Positions 11,081 through 23,357 of a DNA stretch of 64,000 bases are shown here, piece after piece (the stretch's first letter is position 1; the number at the start of each line of letters is the position of its first letter). The position numbers and the translations under genes were made by a program. The notes under the pieces are model-generated. The model saw only the letters and a list, made by a program, of their open reading frames with translations, was not told where the DNA came from and did no database searches. The stretch comes from Brachycybe producta (lineage: Eukaryota > Arthropoda > Diplopoda > Playtdesmida > Andrognathidae): the NCBI GenBank assembly GCA_036925085.1, contig JAUPFP010000019.1, positions 1,245,001-1,309,000 on the forward strand, given 5' to 3'.

Positions 11081-12455
11081 CTGATTGGCTGACAGTTTAA
11101 AGTTGTGCATGTCGCTGCGCCTTTCAACCAGATTGTCGCCTGTTTCAATGGGATTCTCCACGCCATTGTAAGAAATCCCTTGTACACTGCCACCAGCAAC
11201 TTCCTTCAGAAATGGTACAACTTCAAACTGGACCTGACATCGTGATTCCAGTTGATTTCTAGGAGGTACACTCGTAAAGTTGGTACTGTTTTCCGTCAAA
11301 AGTGGCTCAGAAGTTAATGCAGAAGCACCGGATGAAGTACCGTTTGCTAAATTATCTACATTGGTGTTCAAAACATCATTTGTGGCGTTGTAAGGCGTTA
11401 CAATCGCAGACGGTTTTACGACGCTTTCGTTGTGAAATTCCTCGCCACCTAGACTTAACCGTCTGAGATCCATAAACAGAGGATTCGCCATAGGCATATC
11501 ACAAGCTAAAGTCCAAGCGCGCTTTCGTACAGATTCATTTTCGGTAGAAGACCTACAGATGTCAATTGATGGCACACGGACTGCATTATGCTTGAGTTCG
11601 TGATGAACAGACACGGAATCACTAAACAAAGGTGACGTCGATGATACAGTCACCTCTGAGTCAGGGTGTTGATCAATTGTAACTCCACTAGGTATCGAAC
11701 CCACACAAAGCAACGCATCATCACTCGCTAAAGAATCGGGACAAAACTCAAGACTGTCATCTTTACGCAACGAATCAGCTGGACTTTCGGGAAGACTGTG
11801 CGTACACGAAGAGGTCGCTGAACGCCGTTCCGCTTCAAGGCTTTCCACAACTGGGCAATCTATTGTTTCACTGAAGTTACCGCAATTATGTTTATATTCT
11901 AAACTATCAATGGCTTCTCCATTTTCTACCGTGTAAGCCGAACCGTGAAAAGTTTCCTCCAGATGTGCAGCTACAACTTCTTGTTCATCTCGCAACGATT
12001 TGTCGTCGTCGGCCACTTCAATAGAGCTACTCGACCGACACGATACATCAGTTTCGAGTGTATCATGGGTTTGTAACCAAAGTGATTCTTCTTTGGCATA
12101 TACATTGTTGGCTTCGGTAGAATTACTTGCACCGATATCGATAACATGAGAAGCGTTTTCGTTCTTAAAACTCGAATCGTAGCTTTCTGTTGCTCCGATC
12201 TCACTTTGAATAACATTTGCAATATTTGACAGCAAATGACCATGATCTACAGGTCCTGATTCGGACTCCTCAGATACAACATTTTCATCAAGAATATCTT
12301 CATTCATAGCTGTGAAATTGTAGTGACTTCCATGCGATAAACTATCATTCAAAATTATGCAATTGTTTGCTTGTTTATGAAGTTTGTTCTTGTCTTGAAG
12401 AAATTTCAAGAAACACTTCTCATCGTGCTTAACGTTTTCACTCGAATAGACGAGT
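11081..12455 (-). CDS. BTBD8: BTBD8-like, coding exon 3 (end of BTB1 and long acidic linker)
   Basis: A single 1375-bp exon. The acceptor TTTTATTTTAG lies before 12455 and the donor CAG|GTAAAATC follows 11081. It begins LVYSSENVKHDEKCFLKFL, the end of the first BTB domain (vertebrate IIYSSNRNIKNYEEEIL). The remaining ~430 residues are acidic and Ser/Thr-rich and look disordered, with one hydrophobic-basic stretch (RKRAWTLACDMPMANPLFMD). In vertebrate BTBD8, as I recall it, only about 80 residues separate the two BTB domains; here exons 3 and 4 together put about 580 between them. The phase is 2 at entry and 0 at exit, fitting exons 2 and 4. Confidence 0.85.
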
Positions 12456-12621
12456 CTAAAATAAAACAAAATATTACAATTATTTCTTTCCAACAAGCTG
12501 CACTTTATTGAAATTGGCGAGGGGACCGTATACAAGGATAGTTCGCTTTGGGCGTGCAAGTGTCTAGTTTTTTTATGACTGTCTAGTGTCTTTCAACTGT
12601 GCATACGGAAGATTTCAAGGT

Positions 12622-12987
12622 GGGGGCGGGTGCCATTTTGATGAACGGCCGAATGTGTAGGAACAACAGTAGGAACAATCGGAAGATTAGGTTTTGTTAA
12701 AATTAAGCTTGCTAAAGGTGGTCTTGGGGGCGCAGTTCCCCAGTTTTTAAAAAAATATTCAATCATATTTGTCTATTTTTCCGACCGTTCCTCCCATTGT
12801 TCAAATTAGGGAACAGTCGGAAGAATGGATTAATTTGATGAAATATACTTTAAAAAGTGAGGACCGCGCTCCCAGACCACCCTGCAACAAGCTTATTTTT
12901 AACTAAACCTAACCTTTCGACTGTTCCTACTATCTTTTCCCGAGTGTTCCAACCGTTCCGCCATTCATCAAAATAGCACCCTCCCCA
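12622..12987. mobile_element. MITE, GGGTGCTATTTTGATGAACGG family, copy 1
   Basis: Inverted termini GGGTGCCATTTTGATGAACG and CATTCATCAAAATAGCACCC. The inside holds GGAACAGTCGGAAGxTTAGGTTT and a mirror CTAAACCTAACCTTTCGACTG. No transposase frame. Intron 2 of the BTBD8-like gene. Confidence 0.8.
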
Positions 12988-13071
12988 CTATTTCGAGTTC
13001 ATTAAGGTTGTGGGAGCAAGTGAATAAGTTAATTCGTATTTGTGTGTGTCTGTCGTAAATAGTTCTATGAA

Positions 13072-13348
13072 TGATGGGGTGCTATTTTGATGAACGGCGG
13101 AACGGCATGAACAACAGTAGGAACAGTCGGAAGGTTAGGTTTATTTAAATGAAGCTTGCTGCAGGGGGTCTGGGGGTAATTTCATCAACTAAGCCCTTTG
13201 TTCCATAATTTGATCAACGAGAAGAACCGTCAGAACAATGGACAAATTTGATAAACCTAATTTAACAAAACCTAATTTTCCAACTGTTCCTACTGTTGTT
13301 CCGGCTGTTAATACTGTACCGACCCGTTCATCAAAATAGCACCCCATC
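13072..13348. mobile_element. MITE, GGGTGCTATTTTGATGAACGG family, copy 2
   Basis: Same termini as copy 1, here GATGGGGTGCTATTTTGATG and CATCAAAATAGCACCCCATC, about 277 bp apart. It is the best-preserved pair of ends of the three copies in the window (also 12622-12987 and 38556-38962). Confidence 0.85.
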
Positions 13349-14005
13349 CCCTCTATGAATGTGCTTTAAATGCTGCTTTCGCTCATTTGTGAGAATAGTG
13401 ACACAATTAGTCAATCGTCGTTAATTTCGAGATGTTTGTGATAATTGACAAGCATAGTATAATATTAACAAGATTAACAACACAAGTGTAACTCAAATAT
13501 TTCACATGTATTAATCGCATGTAATGTTGACATATAATTAATGTATTTTAATTCAATTTAAATCTTTAGGTTGGCATTACCATCGCTACGTGTCTTTACG
13601 TGTGATTATTTGTGATTTTGGGGCATAATTTCTTTAATCATATTGTCCCTAATCATAATACATAGTAATACTAGTAATAACAGTGTTTCTAGTTCTGGGC
13701 AAAAAACTCAAAATGACTGCACACTTTCTTTATGTATTTTAGCTGTTACCACTAATAACAGCTAATATAAACCTAAAAAAATGACAGAAAAAATTAAGAA
13801 CAATTTCTATCTACATGCAGTTTTTTTTTCTATCATCGGGCCATAAATTGTTTTCCTGGGGCACGGGCCCGCTGTCAGCGGCCCTGGCAACTACCTGGAA
13901 TGATGATAAATGAAATTGATGGCCATATTATAATTTAAAACACTGCAAGACTAACGACCGAATTCACAATTGATTCCTTTCGCTGATATTTTAACTCAAT
14001 GTATT
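13349..14005. other. Intron 2 sequence, no gene seen
   Basis: AT-rich intronic DNA without recognisable repeats or coding signal. A short GC-rich patch CCTGGGGCACGGGCCCGCTG lies near 13855. Confidence 0.5.
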
Positions 14006-14143
14006 TATCGCATCCATTTAGTGTAATTGTCCATTACACGAAATAGACATTATGTCCATTTTCACGAAATGAACATAAATTGGCCTGATATGGACATCCA
14101 TTTCTTGTAATAGACAATTACATCAAATGATGAATGCGACATA
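14006..14143. mobile_element. MITE, TGTCGCATCCATTT family, copy 1
   Basis: TTATCGCATCCATTTAGTGT at the left and ACATCAAATGATGAATGCGA at the right are inverted repeats, and the body (TGTCCATTACACGAAATAGA) is also palindromic. A shorter relative lies at 49762-49863. Confidence 0.7.
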
Positions 14144-14427
14144 TACAGGCCACGACCAATTAATTTAAATCTAAAAACTAACTGATCATTTTGGTGATGT
14201 TTTGAAGAAGAAAAAATGGTGTGCATTTTATGAAACTATTGCGCTGTGTGATTTGTGCAATTTCAATGCGTGATTATACAGCGTGTCCCCAAAATCTCAG
14301 TGTATTTTTGTAAATTAGGTTGAATTTTAAAACAGATTTTGTAACGACGCGATTATATGTACAGTACATTTTTATAGATGTGATCATGTGATAAAAGTGT
14401 GTTCAGCGACTAATCGCACCTTGCTGG

Positions 14428-14644
14428 AAGAGTGGCACAACTAAAAAACACTTTTTTTGAAAAATTACTTTACAGTTGCAATTTTTCCATCTCAATCTAT
14501 TGTATCGGAGCCAAATAAACCAATATCGTAAATAGTCAAAACGATTTTTGCACTTGAGAAGCTCAGCAAAGTAAGCCATGAATCATCTCTTAACTTTAAA
14601 CTCATTTTTTCCAAAAAAGTGGTTTTTTGAGTTGTGCCACTCTT
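14428..14644. mobile_element. MITE with AAGAGTGGCACAACT termini
   Basis: The left arm AAGAGTGGCACAACTAAAAA (14428 on) pairs with the right arm GAGTTGTGCCACTCTT (to 14644). The inverted repeats are about 30 bp. It ends 41 bp downstream of the donor of BTBD8-like exon 2. Confidence 0.75.
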
Positions 14645-14684
14645 CACGCTGAGGTGCGTATAGTGATCAGTACTACAAACTTAC

Positions 14685-14882
14685 CTGAGAAAGGACTGAA
14701 TTTGCGAATGTCTCACATTCGGAAGATTCGCTGTTATTCTTTCTCTTCCAGAAATATTGTTGGTTATAACATACTCATAGAAATCTGGTGTTCTCACTCT
14801 TAGTATAGATGAATGAGTGGCAGATCTTCGACTCTCTTCGCTGATGAGAATGACATCGGCATAAAATTCACCACATTGTAAT
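14685..14882 (-). CDS. BTBD8: BTBD8-like, coding exon 2 (first BTB domain)
   Basis: A 198-bp exon: acceptor AAATTTAAG before 14882 and a strong donor CTCAG|GTAAGT after 14685. It encodes LQCGEFYADVILISEE...SSILRVRTPDFYEYVI...NVRHSQIQSFLR, matching the first BTB domain of vertebrate BTBD8 (REEFHTDVTFSV, VPDFYFHTIG, FRTFLQ). Entry and exit are both phase 2, joining exon 1 (...RDDLLK) and exon 3 (LVYSSEN...). Confidence 0.87.
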
Positions 14883-14969
14883 CTTAAATTTAAAAAAAAA
14901 CAACAGAAAAACAATATGACATTTAATGTCGTATTCTAGAATTGCACAAAACATTTTAAATGTACATAG

Positions 14970-15752
14970 TGTGGCAACTTGGTCTGCTCTATTTTTAAAT
15001 TTTTGGGAGAGCAGACGAATTCCCTATAGTGGTCTGCCTGACAGCTACAGTAGGCTGTTGGGACGGACGCCATTTTGGTGTCAGCAGGTATCTCACCATG
15101 AAGTCAATGGGTGAGAGGTCAGATGTGACCTCTGTCCCCTCCAGGTGGAGTTGCCTGGAGGTTTCCTGTGGCTTAGTCAGCCACAGTATCTAGGCAGTGT
15201 TGTGGGCAAGAGACCTGATGTGACCTGTGGGTGGAGGTCAAGAAGACCTCCACTGGCCAGCTCATCTTTTTCATATTTTGTTCTTTGGGCCTGTTGGCCT
15301 TTGTGATATTTGGCTTGGCTGGTCAAGATTGACCAGCAAGTTATGTAAATACTGTCTGCCTTAATCAACCGTCGTAAGTGTGCATTAAACACTTTGTTTT
15401 TATTTCATCTACACTTGTGTCATGTCTTTTCTTTGGGGATTTATCGCGGGAGGGTGGGTTTCCGGTTTGGGGGAAAACACCACCATCCTTCTCCGTCTTG
15501 TATCGGCCAGTAAATCGTGTCGGCTCGCAGTGAAACCGGTGTTTCACCGCGATATTCTCAGCCAGGCGGCGTGTTATCGTCGTGTTTCACCGTCGGGGAA
15601 AGCTCCGCGTCGGCACATCCCGAGGTTCACCGTGAGAGAAACGGCTACGGGTGCGGTCCCGTCCCCGCGTCAGAGCTTGGTTACCGGTAAGTGGAAAAAA
15701 GTTTTACTCTTTTACTTGCCGGGCATTGTAACGGTCCAGGCGGGACGTTACA
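14970..15752 (+). mobile_element. Solo LTR, Gypsy-type family A
   Basis: 783 bp from TGTGGCAACTTGGTCTGC to GGCGGGACGTTACA, flanked by a perfect 4-bp duplication ATAG (14966-14969 and 15753-15756). TG...CA termini, the R-U5 layout and shared blocks (GACAGCTACAGTAGGCTGTT, GTAACGGTCC) tie it to 48720-49454 and more distantly to 43254-43963. A solo LTR forms by recombination between the two LTRs of an element. It lies in intron 1 of the BTBD8-like gene, antisense. Confidence 0.9.
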
Positions 15753-16579
15753 ATAGTCATGGTGAAACGAAAGCAAACATTGTTTCAAGTTTATCGTGAA
15801 AAAGTGCCGAAATTAATAAGCACATTAGTCATCAATTATGACAGCCAATGTATTGGCAATCAATTCCATTCACAGTTGAAGCGTTAACACGCACACAATG
15901 TACCTAATTATTAAGTTGACATTCAAACATTTGCCAAAGTTCGTGAAGGGCAGCTACGTTTCTTATTGCTAGTTTGTTTCTTAGTGCTCTCAGTGAGCAC
16001 ATGCTCATTAACAATAAAATTTACTCCCAGTTTGTAGAGATAAACCGATGTATCGGCATCGACATCGTCGCCTATAGTAGGCAAAAACGTCCAATGGCAA
16101 AATAATTTTATAACATTGGCATCGGCAACATGCTACATAACTGTCCGATGATGCGGATGGATTTAAAAATCAAGAAATTTAAAATTTCCAAACACCTACG
16201 CTCCCTTATAAAGTGGCAAATTTCTGGTTAATCCTGTGTGAAAAAATGTGAATGAAATCCTTAAAGTAAGACATTTTAATTTCAAGCAATATTAAGAAAA
16301 TGTAAAAAGGTTTGTTACAAACTAGAATTGTGAGATTGTCTATCACAAGTATTGTAAAGACCCAACTTGGTCGCCACAATACCCCGGCAAAACCAAACCA
16401 TCTTACCGTCCGCTGACTCCCTTTGGGACGGGTCGAAGCGCTGACTAGCCCTCCTCTTGTACCGTCCGTGGTCCAGCATAACGCCGGTCGAAAGTCGAAC
16501 TCTCCGTATATCGACGGACAAATGGCCGATGAACACGACAAAGAATCCACGGTAAATCCCCGTTGGATCTTACCGTGTC

Positions 16580-19500
16580 TCTCTAACCTTGGTTCGCATC
16601 CAAACAACAATTGGTACGGAGACACTTCCATGCCCTCCTCCACCGCAGTGTTGTAGGCCCACACGGCGGGCCGCAATTCCTAACACGAAAAATGAAATGT
16701 AATCAAAGTAATGCTTGATGGTTTCCCCATCACGGTTTTATTCGTACGCTCCGTAAGCCCATTAGCTTGCGGATGGTACGCCGTCGTGAAGGGCTGCACT
16801 ATATTATACTATTTATATTATACTGCACTATGTTACTCCCTGAACTTTTGCAAAACTTTGCTACAAAACTGGGAACCACGATCCGAGATGAGAGTTGTCG
16901 GTGTGCCATACACCAACAAGATTTCATCTTTCAGGAACTTGACACCACAAGCGGCCGTAGGCCTTCGTACTGCGTTCACCACACCGTACCGGGTGAAGTA
17001 GTCCACCATGATCAACACATAGGTGACTCCACCCATGGATGCAGGAAACCGCACAACAAAGTCCATTCCCCAGGCATAAACTGGGTACTTTGGAACTATC
17101 GGTTGCAAGAATCGTTGAGCTCTTGCGAACTGACACACCAAGCATGACTTAACATACTCCACCGTGTCACGTTTCATACACAACCAGTAGAAACGAGTAC
17201 GTAACTGTTGGTATGTCTTGTACACTCCGAAGTGACTAGCTTCGGAGCTATCGTGCAACTTCCGCAAGCAGAAGGCTTGACACGACCTCGGCACAACCAA
17301 CACAGTTCTAGTGTGATCCTGTATGGATTTGATGGCATACAACTTGTTAGCCACCACTAACTTGAACCTTAAGTTCGAGTCGGGGTCGGTGAAGAGCTCA
17401 CGCTTCACCTTGGAGCGCCAATTGTCATTGGTCTGCTCCATAACCAAATCCACCTCGGATCGGATCCGTTAAATAACCTCACCCACGTCTGCCTCGACGT
17501 GTTCAGGCAAAAAAGGATCGTTAACTTCACTTACCGGATACTGACTCAAACAGTTGGCATCCTCATGAAGTTTCCCCTTCTTAAACTGAATTTTATACCA
17601 GTACTCCTGCAACTGCATTTGCCAATGCCCCAACCTGCCTTGCAGGTTTTTGGCAGTCTGCAAATGACAGAGCGCATGGTCATCAGATATGATCACAAGT
17701 CCCGGTTAAAGATGTAAGGTCGGAATTTACCCACGGCAAACATGATCGCCAAGCATTCTTGCTTGGTGATGCTATACCGTGTTTCCAGTCCTTTCATGAG
17801 ACGGCTTGTGTAGGCCAGAACCTGACGAGCCTTGTCCTCAGGTAACTTCTAGTATACGACACCTAAACCGTACCCACTCGCATCGGTGTGAATTAACACC
17901 TCACCACGTGGATCATACATGGTGAGCACCGGTGCATCGGTTAAGTGCCTTTAACCGCTCGAACGCTAGACCACACTGCTCCGACCAGTCAAAGGATGCA
18001 TTCTTCCTAGTCAGATCATGCAGTGGCCTTGCACATTGGCAAAAGTCCTTAATGAACCTACGGTAGTAGCCGGCCAGTCTGAGAAAACTTCGGACGGCGG
18101 TCACCATAGTAGGGACATCGAACTCTTAGACTGCTCTCATGAAACCCGGGTCCGGAGCAACTCCCTCGGCACTGACAACATGACATATTTCACCTTATCA
18201 AATCTGAAGAAAAGTGTTTGAGAAACTGCTCAAAGGTGTTCCCACAGATGATAACATCGTCCAGGTACACCAAGCAGCTCTCCCACTTATGCCCCGCCAA
18301 CAAGGTCTAACACTCTTTGCATTGTGGCCAGAGCATTACAGAGTTCGAAAGGCATTTTTCGAAACTCAAACAGACCTTGAGAGCAAATGAATGCTGTCTT
18401 CTCAATGTCTTGCTCCGCCATCCTGACCTGCCAGTAACCACTAGCAAGGTCTAGGGTTGCAAAATACTTCGCTCCGGCAAGCAAATCACGGGCATCATTG
18501 ATGCGAGGTAGCGGGTACTGATCCACCTTTGTCTGGGCATTCAGTCTCAGATAGTCCACACAGAAACGAAAGCCACCATCCTTCTTGCGAACAAGTAAGA
18601 TAGGGCTTGCGTAAGGACTATGCGAAGGTTGGATTACCCCTGCATCCAACATTTTCGCTACCTCTTCTTCCTCGATTGCACGTGCCGCTGGAGCGGTTCT
18701 TCGCCAATCCCTCCCGCACCGGAGGTAACCTACCGGTATCAATCATATGTTCGACGAGCGGGGTCACGGCGTTCCAGCAAGAACTCTCGATGCTGTGACG
18801 CCTCTTCAGGCTTCAACCTAAGTCCTAACCTTCGAGAGTAGGATCTACTTCCAAGTTGAGGACCCTGCAGCCTTTACTGGCTGCCCCTCACAACTTATCC
18901 GTAAGCTCCTCTGTCCGGCCATCTCAATGAGTGCGGTCTCCCCCTCTCAACTTAGATGGACTGTCCAGTCCCACTAGGGCTGCGTCCACAGCTTGAGCTG
19001 TCACGACACCCTCCCCTGTTTCTAGGGCAATGGGTACGTCAGCGACATTCTCAAGCCAGATATCGTAAGTGCCTTTCTCTGTCGCTTCGGCAATTCCTGC
19101 TACCGTCAACAGACAACGGCCACATAAGGCTTTACAATGGGTCTCAACGAGAAGCAGCTGTCCAGGGCCAGCATGCTCTACCAAGCTCACGGAAACGACC
19201 TTCCGCTCATGAGCTGATAGCCATACGTTCTCCAACAGTCATAGGGAACAAACATCCCTGCTCCTAATTGGAGAACTGGTCTCAGCGAGTGCAGGCGACA
19301 CAATGTGGACCCACCCATCCACCTTTTCAGGATCTGCAGGCATGCCTTCCGGTATCCAGAACGGAGAGAGTAGCAGAGGCTCCACAGAATCGTGAAGCTT
19401 CGCCAGCGCCTCCAGTAACGAGTTCGGAAGGTATACTTCTTGCGAAGCACACTGCAAAGCCTGATCGGCCAGTGCGGCATGAAGAGCATCTGAATGTGCG

Positions 19501-20180
19501 GTCCAGATGTCTTCCCGGAAGTAAATCTTCCGGGAAGACATCTGGACCAGCTTACGATGTCCACCATCAGCCCAAACCGAGAAGCCAGGTCAACACCTAT
19601 AATGGCTTCTCCTTCTCCCTCTGAGATGGGATCTGATGAACCTCCCATAGATTGCCATGTCCAATTACATCACTCCTATCTGGATACCTTTGCGGCATGA
19701 GGAGAGGAAACCTCCTGCACGGTAACCCCATCTCCTGTGCCAGACATGCTCATGACCAAAACCTCGGCCCCAATGTCAACGATCGACTCAACCAGCCAAT
19801 CGTTGAATGCCACCAGAAAATGTGGTGCCCCTTGCAAGTATGCACGGCTTTGCAATTCCGGTATGGGCAACCATCGTTGCCCGACATTTTTCCGAGCCTC
19901 ATCTGTCCTCTCATCTGTAATGGACGGTCGTGGACTTATTTCCACCCTGGTTCTGCTGATTCATCTTTTTACCCTTCCCTCCGGTCTTGGCAGTGGCTCC
20001 AACCGATTTGGACGGTGCCGCCGCCTTCACACCCGAATGGTTGAAAGAAGACATAGTGGAGCCCTTGGGCTGTGCCACAGCGTCAGAGGCCTTGACCGTA
20101 GTCTTGGTCTCTGGTACCGTCAAGGTACGGGTAGGTAACTCTCCCACCATTAGCATGCTGGCCTCATTTCCTCTCATCCA
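16580..20180 (-). pseudogene. Gypsy pol remnant (RT, RNase H, integrase)
   Basis: On the minus strand, fragments in order are: a gag/protease-side segment (about 20180-19000), reverse transcriptase near 18742-18287 ([32 protein letters not shown]), RNase H and connection near 18100-17470 (LRLAGYYRRFIKDF, DHALCHLQTAKNLQGRLGHW), and integrase near 17453-16833 and 16676-16580 (zinc-binding HDSSEASHFG, then WGMDFVVRFP and TLISDRGSQF). The order fits Ty3/Gypsy. It is a broken fossil and not expected to make protein. Confidence 0.85.
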
Positions 20181-21085
20181 TCATACCAAATAAACGAGTG
20201 GACTGGGTTGAAAAACCCAAACACCTGGAACTCCGACAGGATGGCCGGAGCAGGCGTCTACGGCGCAGTGCTTACCTGCCGTGGTGCCCTGCTCCGGTTC
20301 CCCGAAGTCTCAGCATCCATGGGTTCCATCAAGTGGACCCTCGGTTGCTGAACGGCCTGAGGAACTCCCCGACCAACTCCCACAGGAGCAGTCCAAGTTC
20401 CTCCAGAAGGTATCCGCCTGGTCGAAACCGGCAGCACCTCCCTCCGTTCACCCCTCGGGTGCACGGGCAACGGTGTAAATTGTGGCTGCCCTTCCATGGG
20501 CAAATGACCCTGCAATCGCAGGCGGTCAATCCCACGGGCAACCGACAAGGTGCTCTTCAGTCATCAATGCCAAAAATGATGCCGTGTCCTACAGAGAACC
20601 TGGCTGTCTCCACGAACTCACTCAAGAGTCTCCCACTGCATCCAACTGGACTGGTGGCGGTGGAAGTTAGGACACCAGCCAACGGCCGCATGCCCATCTC
20701 TGGTCATGGTGTCATAGACAAAAGTCTGTGTCCCACGGTTAGATTTACAGTTGGATCACTTTACTGTTTTCTCCCGGAGATATACGGACAGAAGTCCGTA
20801 ATCCACCATCTACTTGCGGGATAAATACCTTTTTACCGTATTCTACCAGTCGTGCACAGACAACCACAGTGCCCACTGTCCTACTAGCGAATAACCTAGG
20901 CATTTTCCCCGGTAACCACCGCAGTATCACGGACAACCCGTCCGTGTCCCACAGTCCTTTACCAGACTACTACGACCTAAGCTGTTTTCCACCATAGTTT
21001 CATGGACCATTGTCCATGCCCTACAGGCATACTCACGATTCCGGTCTACCGACTAGTGGTAGCGTTACCCAGCACCTTCACCAAT

Positions 21086-21773
21086 TGTAACAACCCAACC
21101 TGGTCGCCACAACACCTAGGCAAAACCAAACCGTCTTACCATCCTCTGACTCCCTTTGGGATGGGTCAAAGCACTGGCTAGCCCTCCTCTTGTACCGTCC
21201 GCGGTCCAGGGTAATGCCGGTCAGAAGTCGAACTCCCCATAGATCAACGAACGAATGGCCGATGAACACGACGGAGAATCCACGGTAAATCCCCGTTGGA
21301 TCTTACTGTTCATCCGACACGAGTACCAGCCGATAATGTCGGAAACAGGATGGTGATGGCTGGAAACCCCCACCCTCCCCGCGGTAACATCCCCAATTAA
21401 ATAAATCACACGGACAGTGTGTAAAGGAAATAAAAGATAATTTATTCAAAGATAAACACTATTAATTAAACAAGTGCCTGCTGGACAATTGGTCCAGCAG
21501 AGCAAAGAAACCAAAAAACAAAGGAGATGATGAAAGGTGGCCATCTTGGCCACCTGCAGCAAAAACACACATCTTCACTTCTCCAGGGTTAAACACACTC
21601 CCCAGTATATAATGGCGCCACCCATTATATACCCCCAGGCTGCTCCAAGTGGGGGTTGACAGTGACCCTTGCTGGCCTTTCTGTCATCAGCTGGGCAGAC
21701 TACTCTATTCAGCTTAGCAGACGACAACAGGAGATTTAGTCTTGCTCTCAAAAGGAGCAAAACTGGGTCGTCA
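21086..21773 (-). repeat. 5' LTR of the minus-strand Gypsy element
   Basis: 688 bp. In element orientation it starts TGACGACCCAGTTTTGCTCC at 21773 and ends GGTTGTTACA at 21086. A TATA-like stretch (CCATTATATACCCCC) near 21620-21640 and AATAAA near 21400 (both in plus-strand reading) fit a U3/R layout. Its start strongly resembles the solo LTR at 43254 (TGTCACGACCCAGTTTTGCT). Confidence 0.8.
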
Positions 21774-21826
21774 GTATTTTCACTAATATAGCATTAAAAT
21801 AACTGTTTTGTGACAATTTAAAAATA

Positions 21827-22010
21827 CAGTAGAACGTCGATTATCGGAAACAATTTTTTTTTACTTATTCTTATGAAAATACTGCTTATGTAAATAAAAA
21901 AATGTTTGAAATCGTTTTTTTTTCTTACTTTTCTACACTTATTATTTATTGTGTTCGATTATCGGAACTACTCATGTCCAACATTATTTCCACTAATCGA
22001 CGTTCTACTG
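21827..22010. mobile_element. pogo/Tc1-type MITE
   Basis: 184 bp with termini CAGTAGAACGTCGATTATCG and its inverted counterpart TCGACGTTCTACTG, flanked by TA on both sides (21825-21826 and 22011-22012). CAGTAGAAC termini with a TA target are typical of pogo/Tigger elements. No transposase is present. It abuts the Gypsy element. Confidence 0.85.
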
Positions 22011-22025
22011 TAATACAATTTTCTT

Positions 22026-22300
22026 TTTCGTAACAATTCATCTTTGTAATTTTGTGCCTTCTTGTACAAAGATGAATAAAAGTGTTTTCATAAGAGGTAG
22101 CGTTGTCCTTTTGTATGTCTAATATTCCTCTAGACCTATTGAAGGCGTCATAGGATCAAGGAGGCAAAAGTACCCCTAAGGAGCATTTGAATACAGCGAT
22201 CAGAAACGGTGTTAACCACCTTTCTGAACCTTCTATTGCCATCCGGCTACTGCTGACTCTTCAATGAACCTAAAATGGTAGCCATTCAGTAGTTCACAAG
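22026..22300 (+). mobile_element. LTR fragment, family B
   Basis: TACAAAGATGAATAAAAGTG and AAGAGGTAGCGTTGTC parallel the R region of the LTRs at 53262-53949 (GGAATGAATAAAAGTG, AGAGGTAGCGTTGTCTC). Similarity downstream is weaker. An old fragment with no clear edges. Confidence 0.5.
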
Positions 22301-22489
22301 AGGGTCAAAAGTAGAAGGTAGTCACGCTCAGAATAATTTGTGTCCTGAAACAGAACTATGTGCTGGAAGAAAAACACGAATATGCACCAGTTGTAGCTTT
22401 TATTTCTTTAATAAGAACTGGATGGCCATGTCTACTTATACGGAGGTTTCTAGTAAGAATTCCATCTAACAATGGAATGTTCTCTGGAG

Positions 22490-22971
22490 CAGCAGTCGCC
22501 AACCGGTGGTCAGAGGACCACTGGTGGTCCACGAGAGATTTTTGGTGGTCTGCAGAAAAATCTGGACATTTGCATTTTTTTTATTATTAATAAAACAAAA
22601 AAAAAATATTTTAATAGATTCATATATTCTCTGAATGACAATTTTCGCCTTTCTATTGCACTAAATTGACAAAATGTACGAGTCTCGTACAGTTCTCGTA
22701 AAATACGACATGCAAGAGCTACATTTCGTTCAGCTTCCCCCACCACACTCTTATCCCCTAAGCTTCAATTATTTTTTTAATAATTAAACTAACTAAAATA
22801 ATTTTGTTACAATTAAACAACCTTTGAAGATTTTCTATTAATAAAATGGAAGTTCTCTGATCATTATTTGACAAACGTATTTATCTTTTTTAAAAAATTC
22901 ATATTAGTGGTCCACGGATTTAAAATTTTGAATTTAGTGGTCTGTGAGGTCCGAAAGGTTGGCGACCGCTG
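22490..22971. mobile_element. hAT-type MITE (CAGCGGTCGCCAACC)
   Basis: Termini CAGCAGTCGCCAACC and GGTTGGCGACCGCTG, 482 bp. The flanks CTCTGGAG and CTCTGCCC match at 5 of 8 bases, fitting a decayed 8-bp hAT duplication. Inside is GTGGTC-rich DNA (GGTGGTCAGAGGACCACTGG). No transposase. Confidence 0.8.
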
Positions 22972-23357
22972 CTCTGCCCAGCCGAGGGTTATGCTGTCAG
23001 AATACACGTATTTACCTTTAACAAACCTTGCAGCCCTACACTCGTAGTACACGGTACCTTTTCTACGTCGTGTATTAGATCAACGTAAAAAAGATCCGAA
23101 GTTCGTAAACAATATTCTAATAGTGCTCTAACAAAAGTAAAATAACATCTCTTTTACATTTTGTATGATTGGATTCCCTTACTGTTTTTGCTTTTACATA
23201 TCTTTCATAAGATGCCTTTGAAGAGAGTTAAAGCACAATATTTAAAAGAATCCGCATTATCCAACAGATTACCTACTTATACACAAGATGATACGAGAGA
23301 CAAGCATAACATTGTGTTTACTATAGTTCAGTTGTATGTGCTACTGAGAAAATTATG

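Larger units (their letters stand above)
16353..21773 (-). mobile_element. Gypsy-class LTR element, minus strand, broken
   Basis: A fossil LTR retrotransposon with both outer edges preserved, flanked by GTAT (16349-16352 and 21774-21777). Its 5' LTR is 21086-21773, followed by a primer-binding site (TGGTGAAGGTGCTGGG on the minus strand). Protease/reverse transcriptase/RNase H/integrase-derived sequence covers about 20180 down to 16580, and an incomplete 3' LTR ends at 16353. It carries many breaks and is clearly old and inactive. LTR divergence over the shared part is about 10-15 percent by eye. The LTR belongs to the same broad family (family A, TGT...GTTACA) as the solo LTRs in this window. 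Intron 1 of the BTBD8-like gene, same strand as the gene. Confidence 0.9.

Noticed and set aside
16711-17147. Plus-strand ORFs opposite the Gypsy integrase
   Set aside because: They are antisense shadows of the minus-strand pol remnant.
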